Of a DNA stretch of 64,000 bases, positions 16,639 to 25,117 are shown in pieces; within the stretch, counting starts at the first letter, position 1; the number at the start of each line of letters is the position of its first letter. The notes under the pieces were generated by a model. The model was given only the letters and a program-made list of their open reading frames with translations, did no database searches and had not been told where the DNA came from. Where the stretch lies: contig NZ_JADKYW010000005.1 in NCBI RefSeq assembly GCF_015355785.1, positions 837,468-901,467 on the forward strand. The letters run 5' to 3'. This stretch comes from Arthrobacter gandavensis (GTDB lineage Bacteria; Actinomycetota; Actinomycetes; Actinomycetales; Micrococcaceae). A program made the translations under genes and the position numbers.

Positions 16639-16837
16639 GGGTCGCTCCATTTCATCTCTGGCTTGGCTGGGCCAGGGTGAGCCCTTCCGGGCACGCGGGG
16701 GCTCAACGCCACCGGCGGGATTTCGAGCTGCAGACGGAAGGACGCGCCAAGCCGAGGCCAGCGGTTTTTGTGTGGGTCTGCGTTGAGCGGTTCGCGCCGC
16801 TTAGAAGAGGCCGGCAGTTCCCGGCGGGCGCAGTCCG

Positions 16838-16861
16838 CTACTCGAAAATGAGCATGTCCAT
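16838..16861 (-). CDS. Possible leaderless 7-residue upstream peptide (MDMLIFE)
   Basis: An ATG at 16861 opens a frame MDMLIFE ending in TAG at 16838. The ATG begins six bases after a TAGGGT -10-like hexamer, so a transcript starting there would be leaderless. It lies 200 bases upstream of the small basic protein gene. This rests on promoter geometry only. Confidence 0.35.
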   Translation of the reverse strand: MDMLIFE

Positions 16862-16867
16862 GGCAGG

Positions 16868-16895
16868 ACCCTAACAAGCCCGGGGGGCGTTGCAA
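16868..16895 (-). promoter_or_regulatory. Predicted promoter upstream of the small basic protein gene
   Basis: Reading the minus strand, TTGCAA (16895-16890), 16 bases, then TAGGGT (16873-16868) fits a sigma-70-type promoter with normal spacing. The expected start site coincides with the ATG at 16861. Confidence 0.45.
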
Positions 16896-16920
16896 AGGGA
16901 GAGGCCAAAAACTGCGGGAA

Positions 16921-17736
16921 TTACCTGAATCCGCCGTCGCTGCTCAGGACCTGGCCCACCATCCACCGGCCCTCGTCGCTGGCAAGCCAGGCGATGAGCC
17001 GTGCCGGATCATCCGGTTCGCCGAACCTGCCCGCCGGGAAATGGTTCAGCACGTCAGCGAGGACCTCCGGCGGACGGTCAGCCGTCTCCGCAGTGAGGTA
17101 CCCCGTATTGACCGGGCCGGGGTTCACGGTGTTTAGGAGGATTCCCCGGCGGGCCAGGTCCGCCGCCACGGACGGAGTGATGCCCGCCAGAGCTGCCTTG
17201 GATGTCGCATAGGCAATTTCCGAATCCATGACCCCGCGGCCGATCTGCCCGGAAGTCATCCAGATGACCCTGCCTCCAGGCCGGCCGTCATGCTGCGCCG
17301 CGAACCCGCGGGTGGCGAGCAGCGTGGAGCGGGCATTGACCTGCCAGTGGGCGTCGAGCTTTTCCGGAGTAATCTCCGCCAGCGGCCCGTCCCCGCCGCT
17401 GCGCGCGTGGTTGCAGACCAGGATGTCCAGGTGACCCAGTCCCGCGGCTGCCGCGCCGATCAGCTCCGAAGCCCCCTCAGGTTCGGCCAGGTCGATGCTT
17501 CGGTGCACCAGGACGGCATCCGGGGCAAGCTGCCTGCGCAGCCCCTCGGCAACTGCGTCGAGGGAGTCCCCGCCCCACGGCTGGTCCAGGTCATGCGGTT
17601 GGTAGTGGGCGGTGAAGAGGCTCGCTCCCATGCGGGCGAGCCGCGACGCCACGGCATAGCCAATGCCCTGGCGGCGGCTCACCCCGGTGACGACGGCGGT
17701 CCGCCCCGCGAGCGGGAGGGGGTTGTCCACCATCAC
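16921..17736 (-). CDS. SDR-family oxidoreductase downstream of putA
   Basis: This 271-residue dehydrogenase has VVTGVSRRQGIGYAVASRLA (a variant cofactor loop with an RRQG insertion), the NAG position as CNHARSG, catalytic Ser in WMTSGQIGRG, and YATSK intact. The C-terminal VGQVLSSDGGFR is typical of 3-oxoacyl-ACP-reductase-like members. It overlaps the end of putA by four bases and is likely translated from the same message, but I know of no required role for an SDR in proline breakdown. Substrate unknown. Confidence 0.87.
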   Translation of the reverse strand: MMVDNPLPLAGRTAVVTGVSRRQGIGYAVASRLARMGASLFTAHYQPHDLDQPWGGDSLDAVAEGLRRQLAPDAVLVHRSIDLAEPEGASELIGAAAAGLGHLDILVCNHARSGGDGPLAEITPEKLDAHWQVNARSTLLATRGFAAQHDGRPGGRVIWMTSGQIGRGVMDSEIAYATSKAALAGITPSVAADLARRGILLNTVNPGPVNTGYLTAETADRPPEVLADVLNHFPAGRFGEPDDPARLIAWLASDEGRWMVGQVLSSDGGFR

Positions 17737-20700
17737 GGCCTTCCGGGTTCGGTGTCGGCGATGGGGCTCGGGGTACCGAAGCGGTGGGCCGTAATGCTGA
17801 TTGCCTGTTCGTGCAGGAACGGCAACAGTTCAATCCTCCCCGACTCAGTGACCGGCTGCGCGTAAACAGCACAGTCCGGCCGTCCTCCCAAAGCCCCCGC
17901 CAGCGCGCTGCGGTCTCCGCCCAGCAGGCGGATCCGGGACGGCCGGGTGTCCGCTGCCGCCATCCGGGACAGCCATTCGGCGTCGTTTTCAACGGTGACG
18001 GAACAGGAGAAAGCCGCCAGGACAGCCGTGATGCCAGGAGCCAGCGCTTCCGGGACCGATACCGTCACAGCGGCTTCGGCCAGCAGCGCCGCAGAGAGGA
18101 CGCGCAGCACGGACGGCAGCGGTTCGGATTCTGCCAGCCGGACGTGGACGGAGACCGGGAGGTAGCGGAAGAGGTTCCGTTCCGCGCTCAGCCCGGAGAC
18201 GTCTCGAACCTGGCCGAATTCGGCCGCCCAGACTGCGGCGTCGGAAGCCGCTGCCCGGTGCAGGAACGCGAGGTCCGCGCTGGAGAGCACCGATGCGCCG
18301 TCGGCCTGGTCCAGCAGGGCGCGGACCTTGTCCCCCGGCTCCGCGTCAGCCGTGGAGGGCGCGGCGCTCCAGCTGCCCAGCCCCAGCAGGTAGTTGGGGC
18401 CGCCGGCCTTGGTTCCGGCTCCCACTGATGACTTCTTCCATCCGCCGAAGGGCTGCCTGCGGACAATTGCGCCTGTGATTCCCCGGTTCACGTAGAGGTT
18501 GCCCGCTTCAACGGCGCCGGTCCACCAGCGGATCTCCTCCGGGTCCAGCGAGTGCAGCCCGGCGGTGAGGCCGTAGTCCACCTGGTTCTGGAGCCGAACG
18601 GCATCCTGAAGCGTGTCTGCCCGCAGAACGCCCAGTACCGGGCCGAAGTACTCGGTGAGGTGGAACTCCGAGCCCGGCTGCACTCCGGCACGGATCCCCG
18701 GGGACCAAAGCCGGCCATCGGCGTCGAGCTTTTGGGGCTGGAGGACCCAGGTCTCCCCCGGGCCCAGCTCGGTGAGTCCGCGCAGCAGTTTGCCGGCGGC
18801 TGGTTCAATGACGGGTCCCATTTGTGTCCGGGGGTCCTCCGGCTGTCCCACAACCAAGGACTGCACCGCGTCCAGCAGCTGGTGGTGGAAGCGGCGGGAC
18901 TCTGCCACGGATCCCACCAGGATCACCAGTGAGGCTGCCGAACACTTCTGCCCGGCGTGACCGAACGCCGACGCCGCCACGTCCCGGGCGGCGAGGTCGA
19001 AGTCCGCGCTGGGGGTCACCACAATGGCGTTCTTGCCCGACGTCTCGGCCAGCAGCTCAAGGTCGGGGCGGAAGGAGCGGAACAGTTCTGCCGTTTCGTA
19101 GGCGCCCGTCAGGATGACCCGGTCCACTGCCGGATGGGAAATGAGTTCACGGCCCAGCTCGGACTCGCCCAGCTGCACGAAGCGCAGCACGTCCCTGGGT
19201 ACGCCGGCTTCCCACAGCGCTTCCGCCAGTACCGCCCCGCACCGTGCTGCCGGGCCGGCCGGCTTGAGGACCACGGATGACCCGGCCGCCAAAGCCGCCA
19301 GCGTGGAACCGGCCGGAATTGCCACCGGGAAGTTCCACGGCGGCGTGACGAGCGTGAGGCGGGCTGGATGGAACCGCGCGCCGTCGACGGTGTCCAGTTC
19401 ACGGGCCCGCTCAGCGTAGTAGCGGGCGAAGTCGATAGCCTCGGACACCTCGGGATCACCCTGGTCCAGGGTCTTGCCCGCTTCGGCTGCCATGACTTCC
19501 AGCAGCCGGGCGCGCCTGGCTTCCAGGATGTCCCCGGCCCGGTGCAGGATCTCTGCCCGTCCGGTTCCGCCGAGGGCTGCCCAGTTTTCCTGGGCGGTCA
19601 CCGCACCGTTCAGGAGTTCGTCGAGTTGATCTTCGGTCTCCACCCGCGACTCAGCGACGAGCTTACGGCCAGAGTCCGATCCGGGTACCCGTGACAGGAT
19701 GTCCCGTCCCCACCCGCGGTTGGCAGGCAGGGAAGGATCCGTGTCAGGGGAGTTCGCGAAGTCGTCCGGCCCGGGCTCGGGAACCCGGGTTCGGTCCTGC
19801 TGGCGGCGGGGAGCCGGAACGCTGCTGTCCACGGCAGCCAGCGAGTCGAGGAAGCGCTGCTTTTCGCGTTCGAATAGCGATTCTTCGCTCGCCAGATCAA
19901 AGACGGCGGACATGAAGTTTTCACCGCTGGCGCCTTCTTCCAGCCGCCGCACCAGGTAGGCGATGGCGACGTCGAACTCCTGCGGGTGCACCACCGGGGT
20001 GTAGAGCAGCAGTGAACCGACTTCCTTCCGGACCACTTCTGCCTGTGCGGCTGCCATGCCGAGCAGCATTTCGACGTCGATGCCGTCCCGGACTCCGCGG
20101 GCGCCGGCGAGCAGCCAGGCGTACGCGATGTCGAAGAGGTTGTGGCCGGCGACGCCGATGCGGACGTTGCGGATTCGCTCCGGGTGCAGGGAGTATTCCA
20201 AAACGCGCTTGTAGTTGGTGTCCGTTTCGAGCTTCGACCCCCAGGTGGCCAGCGGCCATCCGTGCAGGGAAGCCTCCACCTGTTCCATGGGGAGGTTGGC
20301 ACCCTTGACCAGCCGGACCTTGACGGGGGCACCGCCGGCGGCGCGGCGGGCGGCGGCGAAGTCCTGGAGCTGCTGCATGGCTGCCAGCGCGTCCGGCAGG
20401 TAGGCCTGCAGGACCAGGCCGGCTTCGAGGTTGTGGAACTCCGGACGGGAGAGCAGTTCCATGAAGACCGCCATGGTCAGCTCAAGGTCCTTGTACTCCT
20501 CCATGTCCAGGTTGATGAACTTGGTGCGGGGCGATTCGGCTGCGAGCCGGTACAGCGGGGCGAGGGTTTCCGCGACGTCCGCCACGGCCTCATCAAAGGC
20601 CCAGGGAGCGTGCGGCGCCACGGTGGAGGAGACCTTGATGCTGACGTAGTCCACGTCGCGGCGTTCCAGCAGCCGGCGGGTACCTTCCAGCCGGCGTTCA

Positions 20701-21209
20701 GCTTCCCGCCGTCCCAGCACTGCTTCGCCGAGCAGGTTCATGTTCAGCCGCACGCCGTCACGGCGCAGGCGGGCAATGGACTGGCCTAGGCGGTCCTCGG
20801 AAGCGTCGATGATCAGGTGGCCGACCATCCTGCGCAGCGCCCGGCGGGCTGCGGGCACCACCAGCGAGGGAACGGCCGGGCCCAGCACTCCGCCGGTACG
20901 TACGGCGGTTTTCAGGTACCACGGCAGGAAGTCCGGAACCTGGGGAGCGAGCTTGGCGAGGTTGCGGGCCGCGACCTGCAGGTCTTCGGGGCGGATCACC
21001 CCGTCAACGAAGCCGACGGTGAAGGCAAGGCCGCCGGGGTCTTTGAGGATTCCGGCCAGCTGCGCGGCAGAGGCGTCCACTTCGAGAGTGGACGCCTCTG
21101 CGAGCCAGGTCCGGACCAGCTGGATCGATTCTTCTGCGAGGTGGGCAGATTCTGGCTCGGAGCCGTAACGGGCATCATTGCCGGGGTGTGGCGATGTGGT
21201 GTGGGTCAT
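17733..21209 (-). CDS. putA: Bifunctional proline dehydrogenase / L-glutamate gamma-semialdehyde dehydrogenase
   Basis: This protein of about 1158 residues oxidises proline to glutamate in two steps. An FAD-dependent proline dehydrogenase domain occupies about residues 120-480 (VDYVSIKVSSTVAPHAPW, VKVRLVKGANLPMEQVEA, MLLGMAAAQAEVVRKEVG). An NAD-dependent aldehyde dehydrogenase domain follows at about 550-1000 (LVTPPWNFPVAIPAGS, LLAETSGKNAIVVTPS, catalytic Cys in GHAGQKCSAAS). It has no N-terminal ribbon-helix-helix, so it is not a self-regulating PutA. A C-terminal domain of about 170 residues follows. Start choice: ATG at 21209; a GTG at 21239 would add ten residues but sits on its own AGGAGG. 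Confidence 0.95.
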   Translation of the reverse strand: MTHTTSPHPGNDARYGSEPESAHLAEESIQLVRTWLAEASTLEVDASAAQLAGILKDPGGLAFTVGFVDGVIRPEDLQVAARNLAKLAPQVPDFLPWYLKTAVRTGGVLGPAVPSLVVPAARRALRRMVGHLIIDASEDRLGQSIARLRRDGVRLNMNLLGEAVLGRREAERRLEGTRRLLERRDVDYVSIKVSSTVAPHAPWAFDEAVADVAETLAPLYRLAAESPRTKFINLDMEEYKDLELTMAVFMELLSRPEFHNLEAGLVLQAYLPDALAAMQQLQDFAAARRAAGGAPVKVRLVKGANLPMEQVEASLHGWPLATWGSKLETDTNYKRVLEYSLHPERIRNVRIGVAGHNLFDIAYAWLLAGARGVRDGIDVEMLLGMAAAQAEVVRKEVGSLLLYTPVVHPQEFDVAIAYLVRRLEEGASGENFMSAVFDLASEESLFEREKQRFLDSLAAVDSSVPAPRRQQDRTRVPEPGPDDFANSPDTDPSLPANRGWGRDILSRVPGSDSGRKLVAESRVETEDQLDELLNGAVTAQENWAALGGTGRAEILHRAGDILEARRARLLEVMAAEAGKTLDQGDPEVSEAIDFARYYAERARELDTVDGARFHPARLTLVTPPWNFPVAIPAGSTLAALAAGSSVVLKPAGPAARCGAVLAEALWEAGVPRDVLRFVQLGESELGRELISHPAVDRVILTGAYETAELFRSFRPDLELLAETSGKNAIVVTPSADFDLAARDVAASAFGHAGQKCSAASLVILVGSVAESRRFHHQLLDAVQSLVVGQPEDPRTQMGPVIEPAAGKLLRGLTELGPGETWVLQPQKLDADGRLWSPGIRAGVQPGSEFHLTEYFGPVLGVLRADTLQDAVRLQNQVDYGLTAGLHSLDPEEIRWWTGAVEAGNLYVNRGITGAIVRRQPFGGWKKSSVGAGTKAGGPNYLLGLGSWSAAPSTADAEPGDKVRALLDQADGASVLSSADLAFLHRAAASDAAVWAAEFGQVRDVSGLSAERNLFRYLPVSVHVRLAESEPLPSVLRVLSAALLAEAAVTVSVPEALAPGITAVLAAFSCSVTVENDAEWLSRMAAADTRPSRIRLLGGDRSALAGALGGRPDCAVYAQPVTESGRIELLPFLHEQAISITAHRFGTPSPIADTEPGRP

Positions 21210-21291
21210 CCTCCCAGTATTGGAGTCTTTCCTCCTCACGGGAAGGGGCTACCCGTTTCACCTGCGGTTATGTTCCGCTGCGCGCCAGAAA

Positions 21292-21795
21292 CTAGGCCTG
21301 CGGGTACGCTCCGTACTGCGGAGCGCCGGCGTCGTAGCGGGCGCCTTCCGGCTTGCTCGGCATCAGCGCCAGAACCAGGAGGGCCAGTACGCCCAGGCCC
21401 GGCACCAGGGCCAGGAGGAACAGCCAGCCGGTAAAGCCGCCGTCATGCAGGCGCCGCACGGTCAGGGCGATGCCCGGCACCAGGGTGGCCAGACCCCAGA
21501 GTCCGATCAGCGCATAGGGGAACATGAAACTCGTTCCTTCGAGCTCTCCGGTCACCGTGTTCACGCTGCCAACAGCGGCAGTAATGGTCCAAATGCCCAG
21601 CACAGTGAGAACGATCGCGTTCACCAGCGTCCACCACCAGTATTCGCTGCGGCTCGCGCGGCCGGAGAACGTGGCGTACTTCTTGAAGAACCGCTTGACG
21701 GCATCACCGATGCCGGCACCGTAGAGCGGCTGGGACAGGTCCGCCGCGCCGGGCTGGGCCGGAGCATACGGATTGGGTGCAGAGTGCTGTGACAT
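21292..21795 (-). CDS. DUF805 membrane protein
   Basis: This 167-residue protein has a soluble Pro/Ala/Gln N-terminus, then the DUF805 signature FFKKYATFSGRASRSEYWWW and three or four membrane segments (TLVNAIVLTVLGIWTI, FPYALIGLWGLATLVPGIAL, GWLFLLALVPGLGVLALLVL). RRLHDGGFTGW is also characteristic. The ATG at 21795 is preceded by AGGGGGAA. Function of the family is unknown; proteins of this type are small integral membrane proteins. It follows its own hairpin-bounded spacer. Confidence 0.88.
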   Translation of the reverse strand: MSQHSAPNPYAPAQPGAADLSQPLYGAGIGDAVKRFFKKYATFSGRASRSEYWWWTLVNAIVLTVLGIWTITAAVGSVNTVTGELEGTSFMFPYALIGLWGLATLVPGIALTVRRLHDGGFTGWLFLLALVPGLGVLALLVLALMPSKPEGARYDAGAPQYGAYPQA

Positions 21796-21906
21796 GTTCG
21801 AGTTCCCCCTGTGGAAGATAAGTGAAGGCTGCTTAGCATTTAGGCAACCGAAGGGATAATAGCCCACCTGCGGCAAAGAGGCGGCAAGCGGCTCCCCCGA
21901 CCACAT

Positions 21907-21947
21907 AACGGAACCCCGCCGGCCCGGGCGGGCGGCGGGGTTCCGTT
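21907..21947. terminator. Terminator-like hairpin downstream of the PRC-barrel gene
   Basis: A perfect 14-bp stem (21907-21920 with 21934-21947) closes a 13-base G/C loop. It lies 56 bases past the stop of the PRC-barrel gene on the minus strand. There is no strong T-run. Confidence 0.6.
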
Positions 21948-22003
21948 GGAAGTTCTGATCGTGCTGGTCGTGCTGGTCATGCCTTGAGCTGTTCCCGGGA
22001 GGG

Positions 22004-23026
22004 TCAGCGCGAGCTCCCCGGGCCGCCGGCGCCGGAGCCCGAATCGTCGTGGCCGGATTCGTGGCCGGAACCTGAGGAATGGTGGCCGGGACCGGTATGG
22101 CCTTCGGTTCCCGCGGACCTGGAGCGGCCGGAGGCATCCTCCACCTCGCTCTCGATCCTCTCCCTGCGGACTTCCTCGGACACGTTTTCTTCTCCGGTGA
22201 CCGTTTCGGTGTCCAGCCGTACGCGCTCTACCGGTTCGGTGTGCTTGTGGACCACCGGCTCCTCGGCATGCAGCGTGACTTCGTATTCGTCCTCACGCAT
22301 TTCGGGGCCACGCATGGCGGCATCACGGTTGGCATCCGTAATTGGCTCCCGCTCGATCACCACTTCCTCATGACTGACCGGCACCTCGGTGCTTACGGTT
22401 TCCGTCACGGTGTATTTGCGCAGCCGGGCCTTGCCGGTTTCACGGCGTTCGGTCCCCACGTCCAGCTGCTCTTCCGAACGTGTCATGGCGTCGTCGATCC
22501 CGGAGCTGGAGGAATCCGAAAGTCCGGCGGTACCCGAGTGCCCGGTATCGGTTCCGGAGTCCATGCCGGAACCGGACCGGGAGTCGCCACCCAGGCCGCT
22601 CCGTTCCCGGTCCGTGCCGGCAACAGCCTCAGTCTCGGTCGCGGTCTCGGTGAGGGTGTCAGTGCCGGACTCCGCGTTGCGCATGTCCCCGTCGGAGGTG
22701 CCGTCGTCGTAGGTGAAGCCGTAATAGCGGTAGAGCGTGACTTCCTCCTCGGCGCTGATGGAGCCGTCACTGTGGATCTGCGGGGCGTTCTTCACCTCAT
22801 CCTTGGAGTAGGGCACGAGCACATCAATGCCTTCGACGCTGGCCTCACTGAGCGGAATGAAGGTCTCGCTCGTCCCGAACAGGCCGGTGTTTACCGTGAC
22901 CCAGGCCGGTTCGTTGGTCTGGTCATCGAGGTAGAACGTTCCTACTGATCCGATCTTGTCGCCGTTGGGACCAAGAACGTTTCCCGAAGCGGCCATGAGT
23001 CCTTCGACTTGCTCGTTGCTGATCAT
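22004..23026 (-). CDS. PRC-barrel and DUF2382 (YsnF/AvaK-like) stress-type protein
   Basis: This 340-residue protein begins with a PRC-barrel domain (residues 1-about 105: GNVLGPNGDKIGSVGTFYLDD, PAWVTVNTGLFG, ISAEEEVTLYRYYGF). A low-complexity Ser/Gly/Thr/Glu region follows, and then DUF2382 at about 225-310 (LRKYTVTETVSTEVPVSHEEV, IEREPITDANRDAAM, DEYEVTLHAEEPVVHKHTEPVERV). A Ser/Gly/His tail ends it. Such proteins are common in stress-responsive actinobacteria and cyanobacteria; biochemical role unknown. The ATG at 23026 has AAGGAG at ideal spacing; a longer frame to 23185 lacks support. Confidence 0.87.
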   Translation of the reverse strand: MISNEQVEGLMAASGNVLGPNGDKIGSVGTFYLDDQTNEPAWVTVNTGLFGTSETFIPLSEASVEGIDVLVPYSKDEVKNAPQIHSDGSISAEEEVTLYRYYGFTYDDGTSDGDMRNAESGTDTLTETATETEAVAGTDRERSGLGGDSRSGSGMDSGTDTGHSGTAGLSDSSSSGIDDAMTRSEEQLDVGTERRETGKARLRKYTVTETVSTEVPVSHEEVVIEREPITDANRDAAMRGPEMREDEYEVTLHAEEPVVHKHTEPVERVRLDTETVTGEENVSEEVRRERIESEVEDASGRSRSAGTEGHTGPGHHSSGSGHESGHDDSGSGAGGPGSSR

Positions 23027-23348
23027 CGTTTTCTCCTTCGGCAGCGAATCTGCACCGGGTCCGGCACAGCGATCACGATTCCCGAGCCGGCTTTCCATCG
23101 AGGCAGCTTCCGCCTGCAGCTCCCCGATCACCGTGCCGGACGGATACCCGCCTGCGGCCGCACCGGTTCCGGTTCCTCTGGCCATTCTTCGACCGGGCCT
23201 GAATTGCCAAGCCTGCTTATTATTCCACTGCCTGCTTTCAGGCGCGTCAATAGGAAACCGGCCTGAGCCGGAAAGCTGTGCGGAGGAGCCGCACGGAAGC
23301 TAGACAGGCCTCCGGCATGGAAAACGGTGAACGCGTGCAAAGTGGAGG
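23027..23348. other. Non-coding gap between the PRC-barrel gene and the fadD-like gene
   Basis: In this 322-base stretch between two minus-strand genes I see no convincing coding frame. It has small hairpins: GTGCGG-N5-CCGCAC (23278-23294), CCGGC-N4-GCCGG, and GCCTG-N4-CAGGC. The 23278-23294 hairpin could terminate the ligase gene ending at 23349. The promoter of the PRC-barrel gene must lie in the rest. Confidence 0.5.
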
Positions 23349-25037
23349 CTAGAGCGAATCCTGCAGGGACTCGCGGACCTGCTTGCGCAGGACTTTGCCC
23401 AGCATCGACTTGGGCAGTTCCTCGATTGCCACGATGCGGCGCGGAACCTTGTAGGGGGTGAGCCGTTCCCGGCAGAAGGCGCGCAGCGCCTGCTCGTCAA
23501 GCTCGGTGTCCGGCTGCATCACGACGGCGGCAACTACCTTTTCGCCGCCGGCACCGCCGGGCAGACCCACCACAGCAGCGTCGGCGACGCCCTGGTTGCT
23601 GCGGAGCACCTCTTCCACCTCGGACGGGGAGACGTTGAAACCGCCCGTGATGATGAGTTCCTTGCGCCGGTCCACCACCTTTACAAACCCGTCCTCGTCC
23701 ACCGTGACAATGTCCCCGGTGCGAAGCCAGCCGTCTTCCGTCAGGATCTCCGCGGTTTCCGCCTGGTTGTTCCAGTAACCGGAGAACACCTGCGGGCCGC
23801 TGATCAGCAGCTCGCCGGGCTCGCCCTGCGGAACGTCACGGCCCAGGTCTTCCGGATCCGCAACCCGCATGAGGGTGCTGGGGAAGGGCAGGCCAATGGT
23901 TCCGTTGCGGCGGGTCTGGGCGAAGGGGTTGCCCAGGGCCACCGGGGAGGATTCGGTGAGTCCGTAGCCTTCAACCAGCAGGCCGCCGGAGACCTCTTCC
24001 CAGATCTCAACGGTCCTTGCGGACAGGGTCATGGCACCGGAAATGGCGAACCGGATGGTGGAGATGTCGATTCCGCGCTTCTTGGATTCGATTGCCACCT
24101 TCTCGTAGATCGGCGGCACGGCGCAGAAGACGGTGGGCTTGGATTTCCTGGCAGCATCCAGGACCAGGTCAACGTCGAACTTCGGGAACAGCACCAGGCG
24201 GGAGCCGGTAAGCATGGCGAACGTCAGGTAGAGGGTCAGGCCGAACGCATGGAACATCGGCAGGACGCCGTAGATGACTTCTTCGCCTTCCTTCGCGCCG
24301 TGCATCCAGGCCTGTCCCTGCAGCGCGTTCGAGCGAAGGTTGTAATGCGTGAGCATGACGCCCTTGGGGACTCCGGTGGTGCCGGAGGTGTACTGGAGCG
24401 CGGCGAGGTCCTTTACCGACGGCTTGGGGTGCAGCGGGTCGACCGGATCGTTGGCCAGCAGCTTTTCCCAGGGAATGGTGTTCTCGGTCTTCACGGTGAG
24501 CCCGGCGCGGGTGCGCCGGATCGACGGGATCGGCAGGCGAAGGCCAATCCGCTTCAGCCGCGGCATGGCCTTGGTGATGTCCACGGAGATAATGCTGGGC
24601 ACTGCCAGGTCATCCGGGAAGTCCTGGACCTTCTCCACTGCCTTGTCCCAGACAATGGCAACCTGCGCGCCATGGTTCTCGAACTGGTGGCGCAGCTCGC
24701 GCTCGGTGTACAGGGGGTTGTGGCCCACTACGACGCCGCCCAGGCGCAGCACCGCGTAGAACGCGATGAGGTACTGCGGGCAGTTGGGCAGGATGATGGC
24801 AACCCGATGCCCCTTCTTCACGCCCAGCCTGCGCAGCCCCTCAGCGGCACGGCTGATTTGGTCGCCCAGCTGCGTGTAGGTGGTTTCGGCACCGAAGAAC
24901 TCCAGTGCGACCTTGGGCCCGAATCGAGCCACCGCATCTTCGACCATGGAGGTCAGGGATTCGGTGGGCAGTTCGATTTCTGCCGGCACGCCGGGCTGGT
25001 AGTGCTTTACCCACAGCGGTTCCTGGGCAGCGGTCAT
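23349..25037 (-). CDS. Long-chain fatty acid-CoA ligase
   Basis: This 562-residue class I adenylating enzyme resembles FadD. It shows QYTSGTTGVPKGVMLTHYN, VEGYGLTESSP, RTGDIVTVDEDGFVKVVDRR, ITGGFNVSPSEVEEVL and the catalytic lysine context LPKSMLGKVLRKQVRE. FadD-type enzymes activate imported fatty acids at the membrane. It lies 80 bases after the ATP-grasp gene on the same strand, so read-through is possible, but a functional link to the peptidase-transporter set is not evident. It differs clearly from the shorter CoA ligase at 6653. Confidence 0.9.
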   Translation of the reverse strand: MTAAQEPLWVKHYQPGVPAEIELPTESLTSMVEDAVARFGPKVALEFFGAETTYTQLGDQISRAAEGLRRLGVKKGHRVAIILPNCPQYLIAFYAVLRLGGVVVGHNPLYTERELRHQFENHGAQVAIVWDKAVEKVQDFPDDLAVPSIISVDITKAMPRLKRIGLRLPIPSIRRTRAGLTVKTENTIPWEKLLANDPVDPLHPKPSVKDLAALQYTSGTTGVPKGVMLTHYNLRSNALQGQAWMHGAKEGEEVIYGVLPMFHAFGLTLYLTFAMLTGSRLVLFPKFDVDLVLDAARKSKPTVFCAVPPIYEKVAIESKKRGIDISTIRFAISGAMTLSARTVEIWEEVSGGLLVEGYGLTESSPVALGNPFAQTRRNGTIGLPFPSTLMRVADPEDLGRDVPQGEPGELLISGPQVFSGYWNNQAETAEILTEDGWLRTGDIVTVDEDGFVKVVDRRKELIITGGFNVSPSEVEEVLRSNQGVADAAVVGLPGGAGGEKVVAAVVMQPDTELDEQALRAFCRERLTPYKVPRRIVAIEELPKSMLGKVLRKQVRESLQDSL

Positions 25038-25117
25038 GGACGGAGCTCCTTAGGTTCGGTACTTTCCGACTATATTCCAGTCACCGCATGGGCGGTGAAA
25101 GCACCGGGGACTCCGGA

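Noticed and set aside
16611-16895. Two overlapping frames in the gap upstream of the small basic protein gene
   Set aside because: No ribosome site or domain; the gap is better explained as a leader region.
23027-23185. Longer N-terminus for the PRC-barrel protein
   Set aside because: The start at 23026 has AAGGAG at ideal spacing and begins the domain; the extra 53 residues are low in similarity to any domain.
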